A stretch of 64,000 bases of DNA from Terrimicrobiaceae bacterium (GCA_018402345.1 JAGYIV010000007.1:1-64000); one strand, 5' to 3'; positions 50,287 to 61,100 are shown, counted from the first letter of the stretch. Notes: generated by a model not told the origin, from the letters alone. A program made the numbers and translations.

Positions 50287-50344
50287 TCTCAAGGCGCAGG
50301 CTCTCTCCCGACAGGCTTGGTTGCTCGAGATCAGGATGTTGCGC
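50287..50344 (+). pseudogene. Remnant of an AAA-ATPase 5' end
   Basis: The 58 bases beginning ttctcaaggcgcaggctctc closely match 51230-51288, the start of the truncated ATPase gene (SQGAGS..LV..DQ), with several changes and no continuation. A second copy of the same gene was apparently here. Confidence 0.55.
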
Positions 50345-50359
50345 AGTTGCCGGAGCACA

Positions 50360-50766
50360 TCTCCTCGCAAGCTTCCGAGTTTGCCTCTGTGCAAAAGGGG
50401 GCCCATCCAATCCAGCGCCATTTTGGAATTTGAAATGACCTTTGCCATCCACGCGAAGGAAGCCAGGGGCGAGATTCCAAGCGGAAGTTCCGAGCGAGTT
50501 CTGTCCCGGTTCCAGACCGATCTCCAGCGAGGGCGCTACCTGCTTGTGCCCTCGGGCATCGATATCAAGGCCAGCGCCAAGGAGATCGCCGCCAGAGTTC
50601 TCAAACAGAACCTCCAGTTTTTTTGCGAATGCTCGACGGGATTCATATAGCCACAGCCATGGAACTGGGCTCGCCAAAGTTAATCACCGCAGACAAGAAA
50701 ATGGCTGACCCAGCCACTCTGCTTGGTATAAAGACCAGCCTCCTCAAAAAAATCACTTCCGAGTAA
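50360..50766 (+). pseudogene. PIN-domain toxin remnant
   Basis: ILEFEMTFAIHAKEARGEIP, RFQTDLQRGRYLLVP and, after a shift in the T-run near 50622, LDGIHIATAMELGSPKLITA then DKKMADPATLLGIK. This is the C-terminal two-thirds of a PIN RNase (D-G-I-H-I-A-T-A, then the T-A-D-K motif). The N-terminal catalytic aspartate region is missing or scrambled. Confidence 0.65.
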
Positions 50767-50819
50767 TACCTCCCCACCAGAACCATTTCTCACGTAATAT
50801 TTAACTCCTTCCCAGGCCA

Positions 50820-51116
50820 CTGAGACTCACCCCCTTCGAAAGACAGACCATCCGCGAGACCGCCCGCAGTCATTTTGGGGAAGATTGTGCCGCCTATTTG
50901 TTCGGCTCACGAACCCGGGACGATTTACTGGGCGGAGACATCGATCTTCTCACCGAGACAGGATCTAATGATCCCGTGGAATATGCCAAGAAACTCGCCT
51001 TCCGCAGCAATCTGAAGTCCAGAATCCGTGATCAAAAAATCGATTTGCTTTACACCTAACCAGGCGATAACCGCTCGATCATCCTCGAACTCAAGAAGGC
51101 GATAATAAGACTATGA
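50820..51116 (+). pseudogene. MNT-type nucleotidyltransferase, start and stop damaged
   Basis: From a CTG at 50820 the frame reads RLTPFERQTIRETARSHFGE, YLFGSRTRDDLLGGDIDLLT, then IRDQKIDLLYT and a TAA at 51057. The same frame continues PGDNRSIILELKKAIIRL, the usual end of this family, to a TGA at 51114. GSR...D-x-D is the nucleotidyltransferase core. The expected ATG is a CTG and the frame holds a nonsense codon. A 23-residue open frame overlaps its end; no HEPN partner remains. Confidence 0.6.
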
Positions 51117-51207
51117 ACTCCCTTCAAAAATCCCCGCCGGAAATCTATCAATCTATAACCTTCTCTATTGAGTATTTGACATAGGCCGATATAGATCGAT
51201 ACAGATT

Positions 51208-51402
51208 ATGGACTCGATTCAAAATCCCTTCTCTCAAGGCGCAGGCTCTCCCCCGTTAGATTTGGTTGGTCGAGATCAGGTTTTGCGCCAAGCACAAATT
51301 CTTTTTGGCTGGCTCAGACTGGGAATATCCGAGAAGAGCCTCCTCCTTACAGGACTCCGTGGCGTCGGAAAAACCGTGCTGTTGAATGCGAGAGGGTTTT
51401 AA
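51208..51402 (+). pseudogene. Truncated AAA-family ATPase
   Basis: 64 aa: NPFSQGAGSPPLDLVGRDQV, then KSLLLTGLRGVGKTVLLN with a perfect Walker A (GLRGVGKT) and nothing after. Matches the first segment of a widespread ATPase that normally exceeds 350 residues. Confidence 0.7.
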
Positions 51403-51411
51403 TCTAATCTA

Positions 51412-51870
51412 TTGATAAAAGATGCTATGCCATTGAGACAACTCCAACATCCCTTACAAGTCGAGAATTGGCTCATCGAGTGGGGGAATCAAGTGCAGGC
51501 TCCAGCCGAAATGATTTTGATTGGATCCGGTGCCTTGCTCTGGCATGCGGCGCAAATTGGAATTGAAACCCCTCTTCCGGAAAACAGTATGGATGTGGAT
51601 CCAGTGACCGAAAGCGATGAAGTAGCCCTTTTGGGTTACGAAGCGATGATAGGGAGTGACTTTGAGAAAAAGCATGGATGGCATGTGAATTTGATGCCTA
51701 TGGCAGTTCTCAAGGAATTTCCGCCTGATTGGAAAACTCGTGCCAAGCAGAAAAGCTACGGTCTACTCACGGTGCTTGTGCCATGCGCGGCAGACCTTCT
51801 CGTTTCCAAATTAAAACGCGGTGAACCACGCGATATAATCCATGCAGAATGGGCGAGACAACTCTTATGA
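51412..51870 (+). CDS. Nucleotidyltransferase-like protein (AbiEii/DUF6036-like)
   Basis: 152 aa: APAEMILIGSGALLWHAAQI is a GSG nucleotidyltransferase loop and MDVDPVTESDEVALLG the acidic pair region, then HGWHVNLMPMAVLKEFPPDW. It looks like a small AbiEii-type predicted nucleotidyltransferase. ATGA overlap to the next gene suggests a two-gene toxin-antitoxin-like unit. Confidence 0.6.
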   Translation: MIKDAMPLRQLQHPLQVENWLIEWGNQVQAPAEMILIGSGALLWHAAQIGIETPLPENSMDVDPVTESDEVALLGYEAMIGSDFEKKHGWHVNLMPMAVLKEFPPDWKTRAKQKSYGLLTVLVPCAADLLVSKLKRGEPRDIIHAEWARQLL

Positions 51871-52145
51871 GTCCTTGGGGCAAATATCCTGTTTACAAAG
51901 ACATTGCTCGTTTTGAGTATGGTCGCTTGCTTTGGAGGAATCCCTCCGCAAGGCAACGACTCCTTGCCCACTGGAACACCCCAGAGCATCCCTATCAGCA
52001 ACGATTTCTATTGAACCAAGCACTCATTGAAGAAGCGCTCGGTTCGCAATCCAGCGAAGAGGAGTTGGATGAAACATTTCGAAAACGAAAACTCAGCCTC
52101 CGGGTCGTCGCGAGGGAAATCCCTCCCGTCTTCGGCTCCATCTGA
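51867..52145 (+). CDS. Hypothetical protein, partner of the nucleotidyltransferase
   Basis: 92 aa from the ATG at 51867 (MSPWGKYPVYKDIARFEYGR). Contains QRFLLNQALIEEALGSQSSE and ends in a basic strand. Not recognised. Its start overlaps the preceding stop by ATGA. Confidence 0.5.
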   Translation: MSPWGKYPVYKDIARFEYGRLLWRNPSARQRLLAHWNTPEHPYQQRFLLNQALIEEALGSQSSEEELDETFRKRKLSLRVVAREIPPVFGSI

Positions 52146-52216
52146 TGAAATTCAAGGAACGAAAATTGATGTTTATCGTATCCTCCACAGGAAGGAAGTT
52201 TATCGCTAATAATAAA

Positions 52217-52413
52217 ATGAGTATAAATCCACAAATTACAGAAAAAATGGAATTAAAGAGTTCGCCGTTCTTCCCAAGCACGAGTTTTTGGAAATCAAGC
52301 AACTTTTAGAAGATTTTGAAGACCTTCAAGAGTTACGCGAAGCCAAGATCGAGGAATTCAACGAACCAACATGCCCTCTCTCACAAGTTTTAGCAGAACT
52401 CGCTCAGAGTTGA
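52217..52413 (+). pseudogene. RelB/Phd-like antitoxin, frameshifted
   Basis: MSINPQITEK, then after a shift in the A-run near 52245 GIKEFAVLPKHEFLEIKQLL, EDFEDLQELREAKIEEFNEP and LSQVLAELAQS. The strand then V-L-P-x-x-E-F then helices pattern is that of a small antitoxin. No toxin follows. Confidence 0.55.
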
Positions 52414-52443
52414 AACCCGCCAGCAAGAAGAGAAAATTGAAAA

Positions 52444-52533
52444 ATGTTGCTCAAAATGGGATTCACCCCTATGACGCCCGAAATGCGTTCGCAATTGATC
52501 GCTGCCGGGCATTACGGCATGCCTTCGGGGTAA
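52444..52533 (+). other. Short open frame, 29 aa
   Basis: MLLKMGFTPMTPEMRSQLIA then AGHYGMPSG. It lies between the antitoxin remnant and the next nucleotidyltransferase. Probably a fragment of a lost gene. Confidence 0.25.
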
Positions 52534-52587
52534 ATCCAGCAACGAATGAAATCCCGTCTCCTCTGTCTCCACGTAATCAATAAAAAA

Positions 52588-52881
52588 ATGAGGCTTGATT
52601 CCCAAGAAATCCAAACCGTGCGAGCTGCGGTGGAGACGATTGTGGGCGATCGTTCCGAAATCCGGGTATTTGGCTCGCGGTTGGATGATTCCAAGCGCGG
52701 TGGGGATTTGGATTTGCTGATCGAAAGCGAGGACCCTGTGGACGCATTAACCCGCGCGGACCTCAAATGGAGTTTGGAAGAAAAACTCGCCCTGCCTGTG
52801 GACATCATTTTTCTGGAAAAAGGAAAAAATCGAAGCGCTTTTCAAGAACTCGCGTTTTCGAGAAGGGGAATCTTATGTTGA
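52588..52881 (+). CDS. MNT-type nucleotidyltransferase
   Basis: 97 aa from the ATG at 52588 (MRLDSQEIQTVRAAVETIVG). Core IRVFGSRLDDSKRGGDLDLL with GS-x-R and D-x-D, then a third acidic strand VDIIFLEKG. MNT proteins act as antitoxins that AMPylate HEPN toxins. Here only an 18-residue open frame (52876-52932) follows, so the HEPN partner is absent. Confidence 0.75.
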   Translation: MRLDSQEIQTVRAAVETIVGDRSEIRVFGSRLDDSKRGGDLDLLIESEDPVDALTRADLKWSLEEKLALPVDIIFLEKGKNRSAFQELAFSRRGILC

Positions 52882-52974
52882 CACCCGACCCCGCCAAATT
52901 GGAGTGGCAGCATTTAAACTCCAAAAATTAAATACTTGGGACTAATCATCTATTAACTCAAATTCAAATAATCT

Positions 52975-53658
52975 ATGCTTCCAAATCTCGCTCCTTATCT
53001 CCAGGCTCAATTTTTTCAGTGCATCAAAAATCTTGGATTTGACCCTAAACACATTGTGGATGTCGGAGCGAATCGGGGAACTTGGACGCGGAATGCATTC
53101 CAGTATTTTCCGGATGCTTATTTCTCGATGTTTGAGCCTCAAGCCTATCTATCAGGCAGTTTTACCGACTTGCTCAAAAATCCAAAGATCAAGTTTTATG
53201 CCAAGGGTGCGGGCCCCTGCTCGGGGATTATGGATCTTACCACATCCGACCGAGACGATAGTTTCAGCTTTTCATTTACAAAGGAGCAAGCGCAGTCTCG
53301 AGGAAGGACGCAAGTAAAAGCTCCGGTTGTTGCACTTGACGAATTTCTTCCGACACAAGATTTGCCTGCCCCTGATTTCGTCAAAATTGATGCAGAAGGT
53401 TGGGACTTGGAAGTTCTAAAGGGTGCAGAAAAAACTATCAGCAACGCGCAAGTTGTTTTGTTGGAAGCTGCGGTGATGTCAAAGTCCTTCACAAATTCGG
53501 TTGCAAAAACGACTCAAGCCATGTCCGATAGGGGGTTCTGTGTATTTGATATCACAGACCTAAACCGAACACAAAAACACAACGCATTGTGGCTTATTGA
53601 ATTGGCGTTCGTAAAAGCGGGGGGGCCGCTGGCCTGCACTGTTGACTCGTATGCCTAA
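52975..53658 (+). CDS. FkbM-family methyltransferase
   Basis: 227 aa. SAM-binding motif IVDVGANRGTWTRNA (27-41), FEPQ, then DLPAPDFVKIDAEGWDLEVL and GAEKTISNAQVVLLEAA, the FkbM signature. It probably O-methylates a sugar of the glycan made by the genes that follow. Confidence 0.85.
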   Translation: MLPNLAPYLQAQFFQCIKNLGFDPKHIVDVGANRGTWTRNAFQYFPDAYFSMFEPQAYLSGSFTDLLKNPKIKFYAKGAGPCSGIMDLTTSDRDDSFSFSFTKEQAQSRGRTQVKAPVVALDEFLPTQDLPAPDFVKIDAEGWDLEVLKGAEKTISNAQVVLLEAAVMSKSFTNSVAKTTQAMSDRGFCVFDITDLNRTQKHNALWLIELAFVKAGGPLACTVDSYA

Positions 53659-53872
53659 GAGTAATAATTGTGTGATTTCCCTGACAATTCCAGCTCGGTC
53701 TGAGAATCATGTTTTACGAAACGCTACGGATTTCAAATGGCTCGCGCAATCTTGATTTGAATGCCGGTTTAGCCTTGTGCATTTCCTATCGACTATATAA
53801 AGAGATTCACTAATTGTAAATCAATCTAATTATGTATTTATAAAATTAAAATATTAAAAATATATTGAAAAT

Positions 53873-55243
53873 ATGATTTACATTATCGGAGCAGGAATAT
53901 CCGGCCTTGTTTCTGCCTATCAGGCTTCTAAAGAAGTTGGTGGTAACAACATTGTGATACTCGAAAAGGATACAAATATTGGCGGCGCTTTAAGAGGGGT
54001 ATTTTATCCTGAACAGGGCATGCATTTTGATAATGGAACGCACATTTTTCGGATGACTGGAATTGCTGAACTTGACCAATTGTTGATTAATTGCATAGGT
54101 GACTCACAAGTTGTATTTCACGATAAAGTAAAAATTGGTGCGGTCTATACTAATAAATTACAAGAGAACTCACATTACCCAGACATCCGCGAGAGAAGTA
54201 ACCTAAATGAACTTAAAAAAAATATATTTGATACACAATTAGAAAAATCAGGAATAAATATAAGAGAGCAACATGTTAATCTTTTAAATTTTGCTTATGA
54301 ACGATTCGGGGCTTTATATTCAAATGAGATATTATTGCCGGCGCTGAGTAATTTATTTCGTTCAGACCCTAAATGCTTATCAAGCATGGCGCTAAATTTA
54401 TCAGGACTATCAAGATGTATAGCATTTAGTGAAGATGAGTGGAAATCTAATTCTACTTCAACTGATTTTCGGTCTGTTTTTGGCTACCCCAATCAAGACA
54501 CTATGCCTATTGAATTTGAAAACAAGTTAAAGCAATTCTATTCTAAAGAAAATGGAACAAACTCTCTGATCATCGGACTTAAAAACTTACTAGAAAAGGC
54601 AGGTGTTAAGATTGAGACCGGGGTAATCGATTTTCAACTTAACCAAAAAACAAACACGATCATTTTCAAAAATCGGAATGGAACGATCATTCAGGATAAG
54701 AATCCGATCGGCATTATATTGGCCAACGGTTTGCTGGGTTCTGCAATAGTTCTTGGTATACCAATCCCAAAATTTCAAAAAACTCCCAGACTTGCAATGT
54801 ATCACATAGGCCTCGATTCATCACCTAAAAGAAATCTAGCATATTTCTGTAATTTCAACCATCACTATAGTTTTTTTCGAGCCACTAATTACAAAATGCT
54901 AACGAATAATTGTAATGACAATCGCATTACAGTAGAGATATTAGTTGATAATCCAAGCAATATCCCAGCTATTAGTGAGATTATCAAAAATCTCAAAGAT
55001 ATTGATTTTTTAGATAACGAAAGGGTTTCATTCTGTGAATTTGCATATTTAAAATCATACTACCCATATCCAGACCTGAAAAATACGCAATTTATAAATG
55101 CATTAAAAACTGATATAGCTCAACATAAAGTTCCAGAAAACATTTGTTCGTTTGCATCTCATGGTGGGGCAGGCTTTTTTCAGAACAATGTAGTGGCACT
55201 AGCGTTTGAAGAGACAGCCGCATTCATTAAATCACTAAAGTAA
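53873..55243 (+). CDS. FAD/NAD(P)-binding oxidoreductase (amine oxidase / UGM-like)
   Basis: 456 aa. Rossmann motif MIYIIGAGISGLVSAYQASK, then ILEKDTNIGGALRG and MHFDNGTHIF as in UDP-galactopyranose mutase and protoporphyrinogen-oxidase-like flavoproteins, and a C-terminal FAD loop FASHGGAGFFQNNVVALAFE. Very AT-rich. Substrate unknown; a sugar-nucleotide step is likely from context. Confidence 0.75.
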   Translation: MIYIIGAGISGLVSAYQASKEVGGNNIVILEKDTNIGGALRGVFYPEQGMHFDNGTHIFRMTGIAELDQLLINCIGDSQVVFHDKVKIGAVYTNKLQENSHYPDIRERSNLNELKKNIFDTQLEKSGINIREQHVNLLNFAYERFGALYSNEILLPALSNLFRSDPKCLSSMALNLSGLSRCIAFSEDEWKSNSTSTDFRSVFGYPNQDTMPIEFENKLKQFYSKENGTNSLIIGLKNLLEKAGVKIETGVIDFQLNQKTNTIIFKNRNGTIIQDKNPIGIILANGLLGSAIVLGIPIPKFQKTPRLAMYHIGLDSSPKRNLAYFCNFNHHYSFFRATNYKMLTNNCNDNRITVEILVDNPSNIPAISEIIKNLKDIDFLDNERVSFCEFAYLKSYYPYPDLKNTQFINALKTDIAQHKVPENICSFASHGGAGFFQNNVVALAFEETAAFIKSLK

Positions 55244-55271
55244 TTCTTTTTTATATTATTAATAGAATTAT

Positions 55272-56247
55272 ATGAACATTTTACCTCTCTTGCATAGGAA
55301 AGCGCGGTTACATTGCAAATTTTTTTCGTGATTCTCTGTCGCCTGATAGTAAGATTATTGGGACAAGCAACACATTTTGGACTCCAGGTTTTTCTTCATG
55401 TGATATATCACTGGTTCTTCCGCCCATAAGCTCAGATGAATACATTCCAGTATTAATTAATGAATGTCTAAAACATGATGTATCAGGACTCTTGTCATTT
55501 TATGATCCAGATGTTCATAGAATTTCTAAGTGTCGGGAGGATTTTCTCAAAGCCGGAATTATACCTGTAATTCCAAAATACGCAGGATCTTTGATAGCAT
55601 ATGACAAGCTTAAAACGCATAGTTTTCTCTCTGATTTAAATATACCGGTTCCACTGACAACCAATTCATATTCGGAAGCATATGAATTTTTGAAAGAGCA
55701 ACGATTATCTTTTCCATTAGTAGTGAAACCCCGTTTTGGTTTTGGCAGTTCGAATACATTTATTGCTAGAAATAATTTGGAATTGGAAGTATTTTATAAT
55801 TATGCCCCAGAAATGATTATTCAGCAATTTATAGACGCAGAAGCTGTAAATATTGATGGATTGGGAGATTTGATGAGCAATCCAATATCAATTATTCCAT
55901 GGAGAAAATTGCTTTCAAAAATGGGTGAGACCGAGCGCTGCATCACTATTGACTGCCCCGAAATTATTCAACTTGGAGATCAACTGATCAAGTCTGTTGG
56001 AATAATTGGACCGTTTGATGCCGATATTTTTAGAGGCACCGATGGCAGACTTTGGGTGCTTGAATTAAATCTGCGTTTTGGCGGTGGTTATCCTGTTTCT
56101 CAACTTGCTGGCGCAGATTTTCCAAGTAAGATTATTCGGATGATAAGGGGCGAGAATCTTGAGTCTTGCATGGGTTCTTATAAACGAGGGGTTACAATGA
56201 TGAAGCGATTGCAAATAATCAATGGGCCAAGTCAGCAGACCATCTAA
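55272..56247 (+). CDS. ATP-grasp ligase (frameshift near the start)
   Basis: From the ATG at 55272 (MNIL) one base must be removed near 55288 to read CIGKRGYIANFFRDSLSPDS, IIGTSNTFWTPGFSS and then the continuous frame. ATP-grasp signatures are FPLVVKPRFGFGSSN, EMIIQQFIDAEAVNIDGLGD and VLELNLRFGGGYPVSQLAGA. About 325 aa, carbamoyl-phosphate-synthase-like branch. It would join a carboxylate to an amine on a glycan precursor. Three bases separate it from the next gene. Confidence 0.75.
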
Positions 56248-56249
56248 AC

Positions 56250-56954
56250 ATGTTAAAATCACCAGACGAATGGGATTCCCAGTGGGAAACATGGTTTCAT
56301 AGATACTCGCAAGGAAATCCAAGGCTTGGAAAGTGGCTATTGTCTAATTATTCTATCACTAATGAAAATATTCTTGAAATCGGAGCTGGCAGCGGAAGAG
56401 AATCTCGTTTTTTATCGCAGAAAGTTAAATCTGTTACATGCGTGGACTTTGCGCCCCATGCAGTGCGTCTTCTAGCTAATTCGAGTTTGCCAGGCAACAT
56501 GCATGTTTTGATGGCTGACGCTGCAAACCTCCCCTTTCCCGATAAGTATTTTGATTTAACTTTCCACAAAGGCTTTTGGATTCTTTTTGATAGTAATGCA
56601 AAGCTTGAGATTTTGCTGCATGAGCAGTTGAGAGTAACGCGGCATATTTCACTAGCAATCGTCCAAAACGGATTAAATAACAGACAAGTTCGAGAGGCAG
56701 GCACTAAGGCGCAAAAAGATCCTTTATTTCGCTTCAGATTTTTTATACCATCAGAAATTAACAGTCTTGCATGCAAAATTGTGACTGAACATGGTATCCG
56801 TGCTCATATTCAAATTCTTAAATATGGCGCTCCAAGTTTGAGTCGCTTTCTTCTTCCTCTGGGTGCTTTGGGTGACAGGTTTGCTGTTAAAATCTACAAA
56901 TTTCTTCCATGGAAATTCGTTGAATGTGCAGTATTGCAAATCGTAAAAGTTTAA
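56250..56954 (+). CDS. Class I SAM-dependent methyltransferase
   Basis: 234 aa. ENILEIGAGSGRESRFLSQK is motif I, VTCVDFAPHAVRLLA motif II, MADAANLPFPDKYFDLTFHK motifs III-IV. Methyltransf_11/25 type. Directly follows the ATP-grasp gene. AT-rich like its upstream neighbours. Confidence 0.8.
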   Translation: MLKSPDEWDSQWETWFHRYSQGNPRLGKWLLSNYSITNENILEIGAGSGRESRFLSQKVKSVTCVDFAPHAVRLLANSSLPGNMHVLMADAANLPFPDKYFDLTFHKGFWILFDSNAKLEILLHEQLRVTRHISLAIVQNGLNNRQVREAGTKAQKDPLFRFRFFIPSEINSLACKIVTEHGIRAHIQILKYGAPSLSRFLLPLGALGDRFAVKIYKFLPWKFVECAVLQIVKV

Positions 56955-56989
56955 CATATAATTCTGCTAGAATCAATTGATTTTTCAAC

Positions 56990-58114
56990 ATGTCTATAAA
57001 TAACACCCTGCTAGTGGGACGCCCAAACCTCGGCGATCGGGGCGTCCTATTAAATCGTATAAACGACATGCTGGATCGGCGTTGGTTTTCCAACAATGGC
57101 CCATTGGTTCAGGAGTTTGAAAAGTCAATTGCGGATTTTCTTGGAGTGAAGCATGTGATGGCGATGTGCAATGCCACGGTGGCTCTCGAGATCGCCAGCC
57201 GGGCGCTGAATTTGCAAGGCGAGGTGATCGTGCCGAGCTACACTTTCATTGCCACGGCCCACGCCCTGCAGTGGCAGGAAATCACCCCGGTTTTTTGCGA
57301 CATGGACCCCGCCACGCACAATATCGATCCGGCCAAGATCGAGCGGCTCATCACACCGAAAACGACGGGAATTCTCGGGGTGCATGTGTGGGGGAGGGGG
57401 TGCGACACGGAGGCGATCGAGAAGATCGCTGTGCGGCGACATCTCAAAGTAATGTATGATGCCTCCCATGGATTTGCGTGTTCCAAAGGCGGGCGGATGC
57501 TGGGAACCTTCGGCGAATGCGAGGTCTTTAGCTTCCATGCCACGAAGTTTCTGAACTGCTTTGAGGGCGGCGCGGTGGTGACGAACAACGACGACCTGGC
57601 CGAAAAAATGCGTCTCATGCGGAATTTCGGTTTCCAAGGATTCGACAATGTCATTTACCTCGGCGTGAATGGCAAGATGAGCGAGGTGCACGCTGCGATG
57701 GGACTCACGAATTTGGAGGCGGTGAAGGAAATCATCGCCGTGAATCGGCGGAATTACGAAGCGTATCGGGCGGGTTTGGCTGAAGTGCCGGGAATCTCAC
57801 TTATATACTACGATCCCGCCGAGAAAAATAATTACCAATATGTGGTGGTCGAAGTAGACCATAAAGTTTGCCCACGCAATCGAGATGAAATCGTCGAAGA
57901 GCTGCATAAGCAAAACATCATCGCGCGGAAATACTTTTGGCCAGGGTGCCACAGGATGGAGCCTTACAGATCGCTGCAACCAAACGCAGGGTTGCTCCTG
58001 AAAGAAACCGAAAATATCTCGGCAAGGGTCATCGTTTTGCCTACCGGTCAAACAGTTGAAGTCGAAACAGTCAACTTCATCTGTGATCTAATTCGCGGAT
58101 TTTTAAAAATTTAA
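56990..58114 (+). CDS. DegT/DnrJ/EryC1/StrS aminotransferase
   Basis: 374 aa. NATVALEIASRALNLQGEVI, PSYTFIATAHALQWQEITPV, the PLP Asp in VMYDASHGF (D157) and the Schiff-base Lys186 in SFHATKFLNCFEGGA. It makes amino sugars on nucleotide-linked keto sugars. Codons are GC-rich from about 57120 to 57790 but AT-rich on both sides, so the gene looks like a recombinant. Confidence 0.9.
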   Translation: MSINNTLLVGRPNLGDRGVLLNRINDMLDRRWFSNNGPLVQEFEKSIADFLGVKHVMAMCNATVALEIASRALNLQGEVIVPSYTFIATAHALQWQEITPVFCDMDPATHNIDPAKIERLITPKTTGILGVHVWGRGCDTEAIEKIAVRRHLKVMYDASHGFACSKGGRMLGTFGECEVFSFHATKFLNCFEGGAVVTNNDDLAEKMRLMRNFGFQGFDNVIYLGVNGKMSEVHAAMGLTNLEAVKEIIAVNRRNYEAYRAGLAEVPGISLIYYDPAEKNNYQYVVVEVDHKVCPRNRDEIVEELHKQNIIARKYFWPGCHRMEPYRSLQPNAGLLLKETENISARVIVLPTGQTVEVETVNFICDLIRGFLKI

Positions 58115-58125
58115 CTGTAAATTTA

Positions 58126-61100
58126 ATGGAGAAAGCCAAAGATATAAAATCCGCTTTTCAATTACCGGTGCCTGTTAGAATTTCGGAACAGGTTTGGGAG
58201 GATGGCACGATTCCATTGTTAAGTATATGTTGTTTAACATATAATCATGTAAATTATATTGAGAAAACGATTGATAGTTTTCTCATGCAAGAAACTGTTT
58301 TTCCTGTTGAAATTATTATAAGAGATGATGCATCTACCGATGGAACACAAAAAATTGTGGAATCTTATGTCAAGAAGTATCCATTGGTGATCAAAGCAAA
58401 CCTTCATCTTGAGAATCAATTCCAAAAGGGCAAAAGGGCTTTTTCTGAAATTTTTGCGTTGGCGAATGGGGATTTTATCGCATTGTGCGAGGGCGACGAC
58501 TATTGGACGGAACCAACTAAACTACAGAAGCAAATTTTTCTGTTAAAACAAAATCCTACAGCCAGCTTTTGCTTTCATAATACATTGATAATAAATGAGC
58601 AAATGAAAGTAAAGGGACAACTTCGACCGCAAAATCCAAGGTTATTTCATTGCGTTGATGAACTGCTTAGTTATAATTTTATTCATACATCATCAATAGT
58701 CTTTCGGAACACTTTTCTGCTTGGTTCTTCGAGATTATACAACAAAGCACACATGGGCGATTGGCCGTTATGTATTCTTTTGGCGGAGAGGGGTCAGTTT
58801 CTCTACATCGATGAAGTCATGTCGCACTACAGGTTACATGGCCAAAGCAGTTGGAGTTCACAAAGCGAGGCAACACGGTGTGCAAAAACTGCTCATTTGT
58901 TTGATTTGTTGAGAGATCACTTTGCCAAAAAACCTGAACTTTTGGCCAAGGTGAATAATGGGTTTATCATGCATTGCTTGAATGCGGCTAGGGATTTCAA
59001 GAATCTTAATGATACGGAGAACGCTAATTTCTTTCATGAAAAAGTTATTGAGGCGCTTGCTGGCGTTAAGATTTCTGAAAGGGTCCAGGAGAGATATGCG
59101 AAACAAACTCCTCTGGATTCAGAAAATGCCCCTCTCATAAATTCCGAACTTCAATTTAAAAGCAATGCAAATCAGCATGATCCAGTAGTTAGCATTTGTA
59201 TTCCGACTTTTAATGGCGAGCTTTTTATAAAAAACACGCTCCTATCTGCTTTATCGCAAACTTTTCCGAATACAGAAATCATTGTTTCAGATGATTCCTC
59301 AACGGATAGGACTTGTGAGATTGCCGAACATGCCCTGAGAGATTCCAAGTTTCCTTACAGAATCCTTAAACACGCTCGCTTGGGATTGGTAGAAAATTGG
59401 AATTTCTGCATCGAACAAGCAAAAGGGAAATACATTAAATTTCTCTTTCAAGATGACCACTTGGAGTCATCTTGTGTTCAGAGGTTAGTGGAAGTTGCCG
59501 AAAGCGAGTCCAATATCGGCATGGTTTTTTCGCGCCGCGGGGTTGAGTCGGTTGGTGGCGCCATGATACCAGCGGACTCAATTGACCTTCATAAAGGTTG
59601 GTCAAGGCTTCAAAGAATTCAAAAAGGACGAGATTTGCTTCATGACCCCAAACTTCTAGCTAATCCGATCAATAAAGTTGGGGAACCAACAACTGTTCTT
59701 ATCAATAAAGAAGTGCTGCTTTCCTTGGGCGGGTTTGATCCAAACTTGCGGCAACTTGTGGATGTGGATATGTGGCTGAGGATTATGATGGTTTCCAACA
59801 TTGGGTTTGTGGATGAACAACTATCCACCTTCCGGTTGCACCAAGGTCAAGCCACTCGCGATAATGTAAAAACCGGCATCATTCAAAGGGATTGGGAAAC
59901 TTTTTACAGGAAGCTTGCGGAATCTATTGATTTTAAAAATTTACCGACATTCAACAAGCGGTTAGCCGCGCAAATGCTTGAGAAAATCTCTGTGAAATCA
60001 CCTTCCCACTCTTCCGATCTTCGGTTGATTGGTGCGTGGCGCTTAAATCCCACTGATCCAGAACTTTTAGAAAAAGTCAAAAGTTTGCGGCTGCAATTAG
60101 CAAAGCTGATATTCCAAGCAGAACAGGGGCAATTGAATAGGTTGCTCCAAGACAAATCTGCAGATTCCTACTCGGCACTTCTATCGAGTGGAATCCAAGC
60201 CGAGTTTGTTTCTGCTGAGGATAAGGATTTTTTGCAGGGTATAAATTCCACCGGGCAAACAAGCCAAAACGCTTTCTTTGCCGCAGCATTATTTAAAACG
60301 GCACATCTTATCCCAGAATTTGACGATTTATCAATACTGCCCAAAGAATTTCGCAAAACCTTTTTTGAATATCTATTCAAGTCGATCGAGGTTTTTCAGC
60401 ATCCGGTGGAGGCGGAGATTTACTGCGCGCATTTGCTGGCTTGGATGCGCGAGGCGGTGAGGAGGATTGAGAAGGAACCGAGTGCGGAGTTGGCCCGGGA
60501 ATTGGCGGCGGCGGCGATGCAGTTGACCAATCAAATTCCGGCTTATTGCTCGCCGAAAAGCAATTGCGATCTGACGGGGCTCCGAGCGAGGGTGATCGAG
60601 TATTCTTTGGAAAAACTCGGTGGCGAGTTGACCATGCCGGCAAAGTCGAGGCCTGCCAAACGCGGAAACAGGAAAATTCGCGTGGGGATTTTGAATGCCC
60701 ATTTTGGTTTGCAGACGGAGACTTTCGTGACGATGCCAGCGATGCATTTGGACAAGTCGCGGTTTGAGATTCATTTGTTTCATTGCGTAAAGAATCCGGG
60801 GGCGATCGAGGATCGGTGCCGGGCGTTGGCGGATGGGATGCATCTTTTGCCCGAGGCGATTGGCGAGCGGGTGAAGATGATTCGGAACGCGAATTTGGAT
60901 GCGATCATTATCGGGACGAATATTTCGGCGGTGACGAACCAGATTGCGCTGTTGGCGGCGTTCCGGTTGGCTCCGCTTCAAATCGTATCGCATTGCTCGC
61001 CGATGACGGTGGGCTTCAAGAGTTGCGATGCGTTTCTCTCGGGGTATCTGGCCTACAGCCCGGGACTGAGTGAGGAGGAATTCCACGAGAAGTTGATCCT

